Origin: Cellvibrio fontiphilus_A
GTDB taxonomy: Bacteria; Pseudomonadota; Gammaproteobacteria; Pseudomonadales; Cellvibrionaceae
Assembly: GCF_042646205.1 (NCBI RefSeq)
Contig: NZ_JBHRTF010000006.1
Coordinates: 434,001 to 498,000 of the forward strand
DNA: 64,000 bases
Reading direction: 5' to 3'
A program made the position numbers and the translations under genes. Below the pieces are notes generated by a model. That model ran no database searches. It was not told where the DNA came from and was given only the letters and a program-made list of their open reading frames with translations. Shown here one piece after another: positions 52,772 through 61,603 of the stretch. Numbering within the stretch: the stretch's first letter is position 1; the number at the start of each line of letters is the position of its first letter.

Positions 52772-53662
52772 ATGTCGGTTAATACATTGACAGCTACACA
52801 GCTCGACTCTGAAAAAGGGCGCTCACTCACTCAGGATGCGATTGCCCGCCTTAAAAAAAATAAAATGGCAATGTTGGGTTTGTTTGTTCTTTTATTCATG
52901 GTGGTGATTGCAACCCTTACGCCCTGGATTGCGCCTTACAGTTACGAAGAACAAAACCTGGATCTTGGTGCTTCGCCGCCCTCCGCCGCGCATTGGTTAG
53001 GCACAGATACTTTGGGCCGCGATCAACTTACGCGCATTATGTACGGCAGCCGTATTTCCCTGATGGTTGGTTTTATCGCCACGGCAGTGGCACTTACCAT
53101 TGGCGTGTTATGGGGTGCAATCGCCGGTTTTGTGGGCGGGCGTGTTGATGCGGTGATGATGCGTATAGTGGATGCGCTTTATGCTTTGCCTTTTACCATT
53201 TTCATTATTCTGCTCACCGTTATTTTTGGTAGCAGCATGTTGCTATTGTTTTTGGCAATCGGCGCCGTGGAGTGGTTGACCATGGCGCGTATTGTGCGGG
53301 GGCAGGTGCTCACTATTAAGCGGCAGGAATTTGTTGAAGCAGCTATTTCTATGGGGTTATCGCCATGGCGAATTATCACTCGCCATTTAATTCCCAATGT
53401 TCTAGGCCCGGTTATTGTTTACACCACGTTAACCATTCCCAGCGTAATTCTTTTGGAATCTTTTCTCAGCTTTTTGGGTTTAGGTATCCAACCGCCCGCA
53501 AGCTCCTGGGGCTCATTAATTTCAGGTGGTGTTGAAACTATGGAGGAATATCCATGGCTACTACTTTTCCCCGGATTAGTGCTGACAATCACCTTGTTCT
53601 CACTCAATTTTCTCGGTGATGGTTTGCGCGATGCGCTGGACCCACGTGCCTCCAAGGATTAA
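52772..53662 (+). CDS. oppC: Peptide ABC transporter permease OppC
   Basis: A 296-residue permease. It has the N-terminal helix region (LKKNKMAMLGLFVLLFMVVIATLTPWIAPY), the HWLGTDTLGRDQLTRIMYGSRISL block and the EAA loop EFVEAAISMGLSPWRIITRHLIPN. It pairs with OppB to form the channel. It is separated by two bases from oppB and three bases from the ATPase gene. Confidence 0.94.
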   Translation: MSVNTLTATQLDSEKGRSLTQDAIARLKKNKMAMLGLFVLLFMVVIATLTPWIAPYSYEEQNLDLGASPPSAAHWLGTDTLGRDQLTRIMYGSRISLMVGFIATAVALTIGVLWGAIAGFVGGRVDAVMMRIVDALYALPFTIFIILLTVIFGSSMLLLFLAIGAVEWLTMARIVRGQVLTIKRQEFVEAAISMGLSPWRIITRHLIPNVLGPVIVYTTLTIPSVILLESFLSFLGLGIQPPASSWGSLISGGVETMEEYPWLLLFPGLVLTITLFSLNFLGDGLRDALDPRASKD

Positions 53663-53665
53663 GTC

Positions 53666-55279
53666 ATGAGCCAAGAGATTTTATTAGCCGTCGAAAATTT
53701 GCGTGTGGTGTTTAATACCCGTAATGGTCAAACTCTCGCGGTGGAAAACTTGAATTTTTCACTCAATGCGGGCGAGGTGTTGGGCATTGTTGGTGAATCA
53801 GGGTCAGGTAAATCCGTTGCTTGTTACAGCTTGCTAGGGCTGATTCCTACACCGCCTGGAAAAATTGAGTCGGGCCGAGCTTTGTTCCATGGGCAAGATT
53901 TATTGAAAATGAGCGAGCTAGAGCTGCGCAAAGTGCGCGGCAATAAAATCGCGATGATTTTTCAAGACCCGATGACTTGCTTAAACCCCAATATGCGCAT
54001 TGCGGATCAATTAACAGAAGTACTGTTGCAACATAAGGGCGTCAGTAAACAACAGGCGTTGCACAATGCTATTGCTGCATTGGAAGAAGTTGGTATTCAT
54101 GATGCCGCCAAGCGTATTCATGAATATCCACACCAGTTTTCTGGCGGTATGCGTCAGCGCGTCATGATCGCCATGGCATTGCTGGCTGAACCGGAACTTT
54201 TGATTGCGGATGAACCCACCACTGCATTGGATGTCACTGTTCAAGCGCAAATTCTTGCATTGATTAAACAATTGCAGCAGACACGCAAGCTAGCCGTTAT
54301 TTTTATTACCCATGACCTGGGTGTGGCTGCACAAATGGCTGATCATGTATTGGTTATGGAAAAAGGAAAGTTGATAGAGCAGGGACCGTGTGTTGAGATT
54401 TTTAAAAACCCAACACAAGAATACACTCGTAAACTATTAAATGCGGTATTAACTACCGCCAAACCACTGCCCAGTGCCGCCCAATATGATGAACCTCCAC
54501 TGCTGGAAGTGAAACAGTTAAAAGTGGGTTTTCCCATGCGAGTAGGCAGTATTTTTAGCAAAATTAAAGCCTATGCGCGCGGTGTTGAGAACGTCAGTAT
54601 TGATATACATCGCGGCGAAATTCTGGGTGTAGTGGGTGAGTCCGGTTCAGGTAAATCTACCTTGGGGCGCAGTATTATCCGTTTGGTTGATGCGCAATCC
54701 GGTGAGATTTTATTTCAGGGCAAGAACTTGCGCGATTTATCAGAGGCGAGTTTCAATAATCTTCGCCCCCAAATTCAAATGATCTTTCAAGATCCTTACG
54801 CGTCGCTTAACCCGCGAATGACAGTGTTTGATACCTTGGCGGAACCATTATTAGTTCATGATTTAGCTAACCAGTCCAATGTACTTGAGCTAGTGAAAAG
54901 CCTGATGGATGATGTTGGATTGGATCGCCGGTTTATTCGCAAATATCCCCATGAATTTTCTGGCGGCCAGCGTCAACGTATTGCGATTGCACGAGCTATT
55001 GCACTCAAGCCGCAATTAATTATTGCCGATGAGCCTGTTTCTGCTCTCGATGTTACTATTCGTGCGCAAATATTAGCGCTACTTTTGGAACTCACCCAAA
55101 AACATAACCTGACCATGCTGTTTATTTCCCACGACATGTCAGTGGTGCGTTATCTCTGTGATCGCGTAGTAGTGATGCAACATGGGAAGCTGGTGGAGCA
55201 GGGCGCGACGGAAGCATTATTTGCCGCACCGCAACAGGAATATACCCGTCATTTACTGGCTGCCATCCCAACACTTTAA
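53666..55279 (+). CDS. oppDF: Fused OppD-OppF ATPase of the peptide transporter
   Basis: A 537-residue protein with two complete ABC ATPase domains in one chain. Domain 1 (about 5-255): Walker A GESGSGKSVA, signature FSGGMRQR, Walker B LLIADEPT. Domain 2 (about 275-530): Walker A GESGSGKSTL, signature FSGGQRQR, Walker B LIIADEPVSALD. In most Opp systems OppD and OppF are separate proteins; fused forms are also known (YejF, GsiA). Both halves keep catalytic residues, so it may be the sole ATPase, powering import through OppBC. It closes the operon. Confidence 0.93.
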   Translation: MSQEILLAVENLRVVFNTRNGQTLAVENLNFSLNAGEVLGIVGESGSGKSVACYSLLGLIPTPPGKIESGRALFHGQDLLKMSELELRKVRGNKIAMIFQDPMTCLNPNMRIADQLTEVLLQHKGVSKQQALHNAIAALEEVGIHDAAKRIHEYPHQFSGGMRQRVMIAMALLAEPELLIADEPTTALDVTVQAQILALIKQLQQTRKLAVIFITHDLGVAAQMADHVLVMEKGKLIEQGPCVEIFKNPTQEYTRKLLNAVLTTAKPLPSAAQYDEPPLLEVKQLKVGFPMRVGSIFSKIKAYARGVENVSIDIHRGEILGVVGESGSGKSTLGRSIIRLVDAQSGEILFQGKNLRDLSEASFNNLRPQIQMIFQDPYASLNPRMTVFDTLAEPLLVHDLANQSNVLELVKSLMDDVGLDRRFIRKYPHEFSGGQRQRIAIARAIALKPQLIIADEPVSALDVTIRAQILALLLELTQKHNLTMLFISHDMSVVRYLCDRVVVMQHGKLVEQGATEALFAAPQQEYTRHLLAAIPTL

Positions 55280-55293
55280 AAAATGGAGCTTTT

Positions 55294-55698
55294 ATGAACC
55301 AGCCAGATGACAAGCCAAAACCACCCGTTTTATTGCCAGATCACCAGCTAAATAATCCACAAGCGCCCGCATCCAAAACAGGTAAATTATCCTTGGGGTT
55401 GGTTGTTGCTGTAGTGGGTGCTTTGCTGTTGGCGCGCAACCTTGGGTATGAATTTTTCTTCCTCGATATTCATAATTGGTGGGCGTTTCTGATTTTATTT
55501 ACCGCACTTGGCCCTATTCATCAAGCCTGGCGATTCTATTCAAAAGGCGAAGTGTGGGCGGCGACAAATTCATTGGTATTTGCTGCCGGCATTATATTTA
55601 TTGCCTTGTTATTTCTGATCGACCTGGCGTTTTGGACCTGGTGGCCGGTGTTTATCATTCTCATCGGTCTGTATTTAATGAGCAACCGCAATCGTTAA
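55294..55698 (+). CDS. Small membrane protein, LiaF/DUF5668-like
   Basis: A 134-residue protein with a Pro/Gln-rich soluble N terminus and four hydrophobic segments: LGLVVAVVGALLLARNLG, WWAFLILFTALGP, LVFAAGIIFIALLFLIDLAFW and WWPVFIILIGLYLMSN. The repeated LxNLG and WWPVFIILIGL pattern resembles the LiaI/LiaF membrane region. Its function is unknown. GGAG precedes the ATG. It lies 14 bases after the fused ATPase gene, so it may be co-transcribed with the opp genes, but it has no obvious connection to transport. Confidence 0.78.
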   Translation: MNQPDDKPKPPVLLPDHQLNNPQAPASKTGKLSLGLVVAVVGALLLARNLGYEFFFLDIHNWWAFLILFTALGPIHQAWRFYSKGEVWAATNSLVFAAGIIFIALLFLIDLAFWTWWPVFIILIGLYLMSNRNR

Positions 55699-55714
55699 TA
55701 CACTTTCAGCGTGC

Positions 55715-55760
55715 AAATAAAAAGCCCTCGTCATGTTGATTGGCGAGGGCTTTTTATTTG
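55715..55760. terminator. Bidirectional terminator between the LiaF-like gene and lpxH
   Basis: AAATAAAAAGCCCTCG (55715-55730) pairs with CGAGGGCTTTTTATTT (55744-55759) around a 13-base loop, with T runs on both strands. Confidence 0.88.
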
Positions 55761-55802
55761 CATTAATAACTTTCACTTCAAAACTACATTAATTTTTTTG
55801 GC

Positions 55803-56525
55803 TCAAATTACCCAGCTAATTAATTCGATGGTTTCTTTTGAAACTTTAACGCACCAGCCCTGTTCATGCCAGTCACCAAGTACAATGCGCTCGGCAGGTT
55901 TACCATTGGCGATTAGTGTGTGTCGTGCAGGGCGATGGGTGTGGCCGTGAATCATTAGCTGGACATTCGCCTGTTCCATTTGACGAACTACTTCCGCGGG
56001 AGTGACATCCATAATGTCGGCTGCTTTCAGGCTGTTCATGCTCTGGCTTTTATCGCGCAATTGAGCAGCTAAAGCACGGCGTGCGCTGAGTGGTTGGGCC
56101 AGTACTTGATGTTGCCATTCTGCGCTGCGCACCATCTGGCGAAATGTTTGATAATCTTGATCTGCAGTGCAGAGAGCGTCGCCATGCACTAATAAAGCGT
56201 GCTTGCCGTACAAATTAACCACTGTGCCTTCAGCGATAAGTTTCATGCCTGCTTTTTGCGCGTAAATGGTACCCAATAAAAAATCGCGATTGCCGTGCAT
56301 AAAATAAATCGCTACGTCTTTATTGCGAAGAGCCCGCAACTCGGCAGCTACTTGCTGGGAGAGCGGTGCATCGTCATCATCGCCAATCCATGCATCAAAA
56401 AAATCACCGAGGATATAAAGTGCTTCTGCATTAACGGCTTGGGTTTGCAGAAAATGAAAAAACGCCCGCGTTATCTGCGGGCGTGATTCGTGTAAATGCA
56501 GATCTGAAATAAACAGGCTATGCAT
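55803..56525 (-). CDS. lpxH: UDP-2,3-diacylglucosamine diphosphatase LpxH
   Basis: A 240-residue metallophosphoesterase that makes lipid X in the lipid A pathway. All five metal motifs are visible: SDLHLH, GDFFDAW, GNRDF, HGDAL and GHTHRP. The length matches E. coli LpxH (240). It starts 12 bases after ppiB on the same strand, so the two form an operon as in E. coli. Confidence 0.96.
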   Translation of the reverse strand: MHSLFISDLHLHESRPQITRAFFHFLQTQAVNAEALYILGDFFDAWIGDDDDAPLSQQVAAELRALRNKDVAIYFMHGNRDFLLGTIYAQKAGMKLIAEGTVVNLYGKHALLVHGDALCTADQDYQTFRQMVRSAEWQHQVLAQPLSARRALAAQLRDKSQSMNSLKAADIMDVTPAEVVRQMEQANVQLMIHGHTHRPARHTLIANGKPAERIVLGDWHEQGWCVKVSKETIELISWVI

Positions 56526-56537
56526 TTTTATCGATGC

Positions 56538-57032
56538 CTATTCGGCGATAGTTGCGCTTTGGATAATAACGGCTTCTTTAGGTACATCTTGATGGAAGCC
56601 TTTGCTACCAGTTTTGACGCCTTTGATTTTGTTAACTACATCCATGCCGCCAACCACTTTGCCAAATACACAGTAGCCCCAGCCGGATGAATTTTTACCG
56701 CTGTGATTCAAAAAGCTATTGTCTTTTACGTTGATAAAAAACTGCGCTGTTGCACTGTGCGGGTCGTTGGTACGCGCCATTGCCAGTGTGCCAGTCAGGT
56801 TTTGCAGGCCATTATCAGCTTCGTTCTGGATCGGGTCACGGGTGGTTTTCTGTTGGAAATCTTCAGTAAAACCGCCGCCTTGAATCATGAATCCATCAAT
56901 AACGCGATGAAAAATAGTGCCGTTGTAAAAACCTTCTTCAATGTATTGTTTGAAGTTGGCAGCAGTATTGGGCGCCTTATCAAAATCCAGTTCAATAACG
57001 ATATCGCCGTAGTTAGTGTGCAGTGTGATCAT
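56538..57032 (-). CDS. ppiB: Cytoplasmic peptidyl-prolyl isomerase B
   Basis: A 164-residue cyclophilin. Key motifs are FHRVIDGFMIQGG (catalytic Arg, Phe, Met and Gln), LAMARTNDPHSATAQFFINV and FGKVVGGMDVV. It lacks a signal peptide, matching cytoplasmic PpiB rather than PpiA. The ATG at 57032 follows GGGAGATTCACC and gives the canonical start MITLHTNYGDI; upstream in-frame codons do not look like protein. It is divergent from tmk and co-transcribed with lpxH. Confidence 0.95.
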   Translation of the reverse strand: MITLHTNYGDIVIELDFDKAPNTAANFKQYIEEGFYNGTIFHRVIDGFMIQGGGFTEDFQQKTTRDPIQNEADNGLQNLTGTLAMARTNDPHSATAQFFINVKDNSFLNHSGKNSSGWGYCVFGKVVGGMDVVNKIKGVKTGSKGFHQDVPKEAVIIQSATIAE

Positions 57033-57145
57033 GGTGAATCTCCCTTGAGATTTAGAGGGTGGTGCCGGAAAAAGCCGGTATGATACGCGCTCCCCCAAGG
57101 GGAAGGAACGCATAAATTATTAATTTTTTGAAGCGTGAGAGACTT

Positions 57146-57769
57146 ATGCAGCGCGGTAAATTTTTGACCATCGAGGGCACTGAAGGTGTCGGCAAGAGTA
57201 CTAATTTGACGTTCGTGCGCGATTGGCTTGTGGCTCGTGGGATTGAGGTAATAGTCACCCGCGAGCCGGGTGGGACCCCTCTGGCGGAAGAGGTGCGCAG
57301 CCTGTTGCTGAGCAAGCGCGACGAGCCTGTCGACGAAACCGCAGAGCTGTTATTGGTTTTTGCTGCCCGCGCCCAGCATTTGACGCAGCTGATTAAACCG
57401 GCGTTGGCGCGTGGTGCCTGGGTATTAAGTGATCGTTTTACCGATGCGACCTACGCCTACCAGGGCGGTGGCCGTGGTTTGAGTAAGGCGACTATCAACC
57501 AATTGGAGCAACTGGTGCAGGGGGATTTGCGCCCCGACCTGACCCTGATTCTGGATATCGATGTTGAGCTGGGGTTAAACCGCGCCCGTCAGCGCGGAGA
57601 GCTGGATCGTTTTGAAAGTGAAACCATCGGCTTTTTTGAGCGGGTGAGGGCGGCCTATCGTCAGCGGGCGGAGTCATCCCCCCTACGTTATGCCTTGGTC
57701 GATGCAGGTAAAACGCTGCCTGAAGTACAGGCAGAAATAGATTCTCTGCTAAGTAAGTTGCTCGCGTAA
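57146..57769 (+). CDS. tmk: Thymidylate kinase
   Basis: A 207-residue dTMP kinase. P-loop EGTEGVGKST, the DR motif LSDRFTDATYAYQGGGRG, TREPGGTPLAEE and an Arg-rich LID (LNRARQRGELDRFE) are visible; the Gly-rich loop is of the E. coli type. It phosphorylates dTMP to dTDP. The ATG at 57146 has GAGAGAC upstream; a TTG at 57128 would add six residues. It normally leads a tmk-holB-pilZ-tatD operon; here a minus-strand pseudouridine synthase gene lies between tmk and holB. Confidence 0.95.
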   Translation: MQRGKFLTIEGTEGVGKSTNLTFVRDWLVARGIEVIVTREPGGTPLAEEVRSLLLSKRDEPVDETAELLLVFAARAQHLTQLIKPALARGAWVLSDRFTDATYAYQGGGRGLSKATINQLEQLVQGDLRPDLTLILDIDVELGLNRARQRGELDRFESETIGFFERVRAAYRQRAESSPLRYALVDAGKTLPEVQAEIDSLLSKLLA

Positions 57770-57776
57770 TAAAAAC

Positions 57777-58415
57777 CTAGAAGTCTGCCGCCGCTTCCAC
57801 TCTGAGCGGCGCGCCGGTAATAGGGTGATCAAACCACAGCTCCTGTGCATGTAATAACAGGCGCGGCGATTTTGCCAGCACATCTGGCGGTGCGTAGAGG
57901 CCGTCGCCCAACATGGGGTGCCCCAGGCTCAGCATGTGTACCCGCAGCTGATGGGTGCGCCCGCTGACCGGTTCAAGCAGGAGGCGACTGGTATTTTCTC
58001 CTGGATTACGCGCCAACACCTTATAGCGAGTATGGGCAGATTTACCGCTTTCAAAGCACACCTTCTGCAAGGGGCGATTGGGCCAATCGCAAATCAAAGG
58101 CAGATTCACTTCGCCTTCATCTTCCGTGACTAGTCCCTCAACCACTGCCACATAGCGTTTATGTATTTGGCGCGCCTCGAACTTGTGGGTCAGGTTTTTC
58201 AGGGTCAGGTAATTCAAGGGAAACATCACTATGCCGGATGTGCCCTGATCCAGCCGATGCACCACTCGCGCGTTGGGGTTAAATTTCAGTGCGCGGTTAT
58301 ATAGGCAGTCCTGTTTGTCTGGCCCCTTGCCCGGCACACAGAGCAAACCGGCGGGTTTATTGGCAATGAGCAGATCCTCATCAAGGTAGAGAATATCGAG
58401 TGGGAAATCAGTCAT
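57777..58415 (-). CDS. RluA-family pseudouridine synthase
   Basis: A 212-residue RNA pseudouridine synthase of the RluA family. The catalytic Asp is in HRLDQGTSGIV; other motifs are NKPAGLLCVPGKG, KRYVAVVEG, VSGRTHQLRVHM and the C-terminal HAQELWFDHP. There is no S4 domain, and the length resembles RluA (219), which modifies 23S rRNA and tRNA, but RluA normally has HRLDMATSG, so the target is not certain. The ATG at 58415 gives the family N terminus; longer forms in frame lack similarity. It lies on the minus strand, antisense to the conserved tmk-holB order, with seven bases to tmk and 96 to holB. Confidence 0.9.
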   Translation of the reverse strand: MTDFPLDILYLDEDLLIANKPAGLLCVPGKGPDKQDCLYNRALKFNPNARVVHRLDQGTSGIVMFPLNYLTLKNLTHKFEARQIHKRYVAVVEGLVTEDEGEVNLPLICDWPNRPLQKVCFESGKSAHTRYKVLARNPGENTSRLLLEPVSGRTHQLRVHMLSLGHPMLGDGLYAPPDVLAKSPRLLLHAQELWFDHPITGAPLRVEAAADF

Positions 58416-58511
58416 TGGTGAGCCTGGGCTGGAATTTAAGCGGGCGCGGATTATCGCAAATTTGCTAAGCTTGCCCAAAACTTTTGTTAGATCTTTGATG
58501 CCGAGTGGTTC

Positions 58512-59537
58512 ATGAGCGACTTTCCAATTCACCCCTATCCCTGGCAATTAACAGAATGGCAGCAGCTAGTGCAGCAGTTGGCGAGTAAGAAATTACCCCA
58601 CGCCATGATGTTCGCCGGGCCGCGCGGCATCGGCAAGCGCTATCTTGCGGATGCACTAGCACAACTGCTCCTGTGCGATGCACCCATTGAAGGAACTGCC
58701 TGCGGCAGATGTCGTGGCTGCGAACTCAATAAAGCCCAAACCCACCCGGATTTGCTCTGGTTGGAGCCAGAAGAGGCGGGCAAGGCTATCAAGGTGGATC
58801 AGGTGCGGGAACTTACTGAGTCCTTGGGTAAAACGGCGCAGCAAGGCGGCTATAAAGTAGTGATTATCGAGCCGGCAGAGGCAATGAACGGTAATGCTGC
58901 CAATGCATTGCTTAAGTCGCTGGAGGAACCGGCGGCCAATACTTTGCTAGTGTTGGTTACCCACAGCCCAAGCTCGGTTTTGCCCACTATTCGCAGCCGT
59001 TGCCAGATGCGCAAACTGCCTATGCCGCGCAGCGAGCAAGTCATTCGCTGGTTGTCGCCGCTGTTGGTTGGCAGTAACTACACCCCCGAAAACTTACTGG
59101 CGGCGGCGCGTGGAGCACCCTTAACCGCATTGGCTTTGTTGCAGGGCGATGCGCTGGAGCAACGCGAACAAACCCTGCAGTTATTCACGCGTTTGAGCCT
59201 TGGGCAGATTTCCGCCATTGAAGTGGCAGCGCAGTGGCACAGCGGTGATGTGCCCGGGTTGCTGGAATGGCTGCTTGGGTTGTTGCATGGCCTAGCGCGT
59301 TGGAAAGTCGGTGCCGATGATCCCCAGATACAGCAGGCACCGGTGGAATTAAGGGAGCGCCTTGCGCATTTGAATTTGCCATTGCTGCATCGCTATGTTG
59401 AAAAACTCATGCTCTCCAAAAAACAGTTACTCAGCGGTTCCAATCCCAATAAGCAATTGTTATTAGAGGAGTTATTGCTGGATTGGGGCGCCTTGCTGCG
59501 CGCCAGCACGAATCGCGCGGTGGCGTCTGGACACTAG
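58512..59537 (+). CDS. holB: DNA polymerase III subunit delta prime
   Basis: A 341-residue delta' clamp-loader subunit. Features are the N-terminal YPWQLTEWQQL, a degenerate P-loop GPRGIGKR, a four-Cys zinc finger CGRCRGCE, the VDQVRELTESL and EPAEAMNGNAANALLKSLEEPAANTLLVLVTHSPSSVLPTIRSRCQ block, and a C-terminal helical domain. It works with delta and tau/gamma (dnaX at 10463) to open the beta clamp. It starts 96 bases from the divergent pseudouridine synthase gene. pilZ follows 69 bases after it. Confidence 0.96.
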   Translation: MSDFPIHPYPWQLTEWQQLVQQLASKKLPHAMMFAGPRGIGKRYLADALAQLLLCDAPIEGTACGRCRGCELNKAQTHPDLLWLEPEEAGKAIKVDQVRELTESLGKTAQQGGYKVVIIEPAEAMNGNAANALLKSLEEPAANTLLVLVTHSPSSVLPTIRSRCQMRKLPMPRSEQVIRWLSPLLVGSNYTPENLLAAARGAPLTALALLQGDALEQREQTLQLFTRLSLGQISAIEVAAQWHSGDVPGLLEWLLGLLHGLARWKVGADDPQIQQAPVELRERLAHLNLPLLHRYVEKLMLSKKQLLSGSNPNKQLLLEELLLDWGALLRASTNRAVASGH

Positions 59538-59606
59538 TCAGCTAATCTATTAGTGTTCGACTTGGTTAAGGCAAATGTTGTCTAAAAATTACAAGCAGGA
59601 TCAGTT

Positions 59607-59960
59607 ATGCAACCCATTGGTGGTGGTGCCCGCAACGGCATACTCTCGTTAACGATCAAAGATAAAGCCGTGCTTTATGCTGCCTATATGCCGTTTGTTA
59701 AAAATGGCGGTATGTTTATTCCGACCAACAAAACCTACAAGTTAGGTGACGAAGTATTCATGTTGTTGAGTTTGATGGATGAGCCGGAAAAGATCCCGGT
59801 TGCTGGTAAGGTTGTCTGGGTAACACCCAAAGGTGCCCAAGGTAACCGCGCGGCGGGTATAGGTGTTCAATTTAGCGATCAGGACAATACCGCCATCAAT
59901 AAAATTGAAAACTATCTGGCCGGTATGCTCAACTCCGACAAGCCCACCCATACGATGTAG
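59607..59960 (+). CDS. pilZ: Type IV pilus assembly protein PilZ
   Basis: A 117-residue PilZ that follows the Pseudomonas PilZ sequence closely: RNGILSLTIKDK, LYAAYMPFVKNGGMFIPTNK, YKLGDEVFMLLSLMDEPEKIPVAGKVVWVTPKGAQGNR. It lacks RxxxR and D/NxSxxG and so should not bind c-di-GMP itself; the family works through PilB and FimX to assemble pili. It sits in the classical holB-pilZ-tatD order. No other pilus genes are in the window. Confidence 0.96.
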   Translation: MQPIGGGARNGILSLTIKDKAVLYAAYMPFVKNGGMFIPTNKTYKLGDEVFMLLSLMDEPEKIPVAGKVVWVTPKGAQGNRAAGIGVQFSDQDNTAINKIENYLAGMLNSDKPTHTM

Positions 59961-60017
59961 CATTCTGTCATACCATCCCGTCCGGGCAGCATGTAAAATT
60001 CGCCCCGCTGTCTTAGC

Positions 60018-60043
60018 TCAAAGCCAGGTTCTGCCTGGCTTTG
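60018..60043 (+). terminator. Hairpin between pilZ and tatD
   Basis: CAAAGCCAGG and CCTGGCTTTG pair around a five-base loop, with a short T stretch after it. It may only reduce read-through into tatD. Confidence 0.65.
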
Positions 60044-60086
60044 TTATTAGGCTTTTCTACATTTCATCGTTTCACGAGAGTTATTT

Positions 60087-60878
60087 ATGTTGATTGATTC
60101 GCACTGCCATCTGGATCGGCTGAAACTGGAGCCCTATGGTGGTGACTTGAGTGCAGCCATTGCCGCTGCCCATGAGCGTGGCATACAGCAAATGTTGTGT
60201 ATTGGTATCAGCCTGCAAAATATCCAAACGGTGATTGATATCGCACAGTCGCATTCGCGTGTAGTGGCCTCTGTTGGCGTGCACCCTTGCGATGTGAAAG
60301 AGGGCGCTGCCACTGCCGAGCAGCTTATTGGTTGGGCGTCCCAGCCCAAGGTGGTGGCGCTGGGTGAAACGGGGTTGGACTACCACTATGAAACTGAAAG
60401 CAAAGCCATTCAGCACGAAAGTTTTGCCTTGCATTTACAGGTGGGTAAACAGATCGGCCTGCCGGTGGTAGTGCATACCCGCGAAGCCAAGGCTGACACC
60501 CTTGCACTTATCAAAGAACACGGCAGTCTTGAGCACAGCGGTGTGTTGCACTGTTTTACTGAAGACTGGGACATGGCCAAAGCCGCGCTGGATTTGAATT
60601 ACTACATTTCCATTTCCGGCATAGTCACTTTTAAAACCGCCGATCAAATTCGCGAGGTGGTTCGCAACATGCCGCTGGATCGTTTGCTGGTCGAAACCGA
60701 TTCACCTTACCTCGCTCCCATTCCTTATCGTGGTAAACCCAACGAACCCAAATACGTGCGTGAAGTCGCGCAGTTTGTCGCGGATGTGCGCGGTATTCCG
60801 TTAGAAGCATTAGCAGAAAAAACAACTGAAAACTTTTATCGGTTGTTTAGTAAGGCAAAACACTATTTGCCGGTTTAA
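60087..60878 (+). CDS. tatD: TatD-family metal-dependent hydrolase (DNase/deaminase-like)
   Basis: A 263-residue TIM-barrel hydrolase. The metal motifs DSHCHLD, ALGETGLDYHY, VVHTRE, HCFTED and ETDSPYL are visible, placing it in the TatD/YcfH group; in the holB-pilZ order this is the YcfH-like member. It hydrolyses DNA ends or small phosphoesters; the physiological substrate is uncertain. It follows pilZ after a short gap with a hairpin. Confidence 0.94.
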   Translation: MLIDSHCHLDRLKLEPYGGDLSAAIAAAHERGIQQMLCIGISLQNIQTVIDIAQSHSRVVASVGVHPCDVKEGAATAEQLIGWASQPKVVALGETGLDYHYETESKAIQHESFALHLQVGKQIGLPVVVHTREAKADTLALIKEHGSLEHSGVLHCFTEDWDMAKAALDLNYYISISGIVTFKTADQIREVVRNMPLDRLLVETDSPYLAPIPYRGKPNEPKYVREVAQFVADVRGIPLEALAEKTTENFYRLFSKAKHYLPV

Positions 60879-60887
60879 AAACTCCAT

Positions 60888-60914
60888 CGTCATCCCAGCG
60901 CAGCGGGAATCCAG
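60888..60914. repeat. Short REP-like palindromic element
   Basis: The stretch after the tatD stop codon, containing CATCCCAGCG and CGCAGCGGGAATCCAG, resembles small dispersed palindromes common in intergenic regions of Gammaproteobacteria. Only one copy was seen in this window, so the call is weak. Confidence 0.3.
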
Positions 60915-60933
60915 ACTTTTAAAAGAGAAAATC

Positions 60934-61551
60934 ATGAACGCCCAACAAATTAAAATCATGCTTGAATTGCAAGATGCCATGAACACCAAAGTGACTGCGG
61001 ATTGGCGCGCCCGAGGGTATGAATGGTACCGCGCGATTTGGGTGGAATGCGCGGAGCTTATGGATCATTACGGTTGGAAGTGGTGGAAAAAACAAGCACC
61101 CGACACCGAACAAGTCGCGCTGGAATTGATCGACATTTGGCATTTTGGTTTGAGTATTTTGCTGCAGTCAGGTGCCTCGCTGGACGACATTAGCGACAAA
61201 ATTCAAAGCGAATTGGTGATCGCCACTGACGAGCAAGATTTCCGTCTGGATCTGGAAAAATTTGCCGCGGCCACGCTAGGCGACCGTCAGTTCCACCTGG
61301 GTTTATTTGCGCGCTTGATGGCCGGTGTAGGCATGAGTTTTGATCAACTCTATCGCGGTTATGTCGGCAAAAATGTGCTGAATTTTTTCCGTCAGGATCA
61401 TGGCTATAAAGATGGCAGCTATCGCAAGCATTGGCATGATGGCCGGGAAGACAATGAGCATTTGGTGGAAGTTGTGCTGACGCTGGATGCCACCAAAGCC
61501 GAATTCAAAGATGAGCTATATCGCGCGCTGGTAGCGCGTTATCAAGCATGA
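60934..61551 (+). CDS. Dimeric (all-alpha) dUTPase
   Basis: A 205-residue protein of the dimeric dUTP diphosphatase/all-alpha NTP-PPase group. The metal sites appear as WVECAELMDHYGWKWWKK and ELIDIWHFGLS (ExxE and DxxH), with a later KNVLNFFRQDHGYKDG block typical of the group. It hydrolyses dUTP to dUMP and diphosphate. This form is unrelated to trimeric Dut and is found in some bacteria and phages. AGAG precedes the ATG. It lies between tatD and the YkgJ-type gene on its own. Confidence 0.88.
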   Translation: MNAQQIKIMLELQDAMNTKVTADWRARGYEWYRAIWVECAELMDHYGWKWWKKQAPDTEQVALELIDIWHFGLSILLQSGASLDDISDKIQSELVIATDEQDFRLDLEKFAAATLGDRQFHLGLFARLMAGVGMSFDQLYRGYVGKNVLNFFRQDHGYKDGSYRKHWHDGREDNEHLVEVVLTLDATKAEFKDELYRALVARYQA

Positions 61552-61603
61552 TTTGTTTGCTATGAGTGAGCCTGCTTGATGTTGCGCGCACTCATAGCAG
61601 CCA

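Noticed and set aside
60888..60914. Inverted repeat as attachment site
   Set aside because: No integrase and no second copy; kept only as a weak REP-like element.
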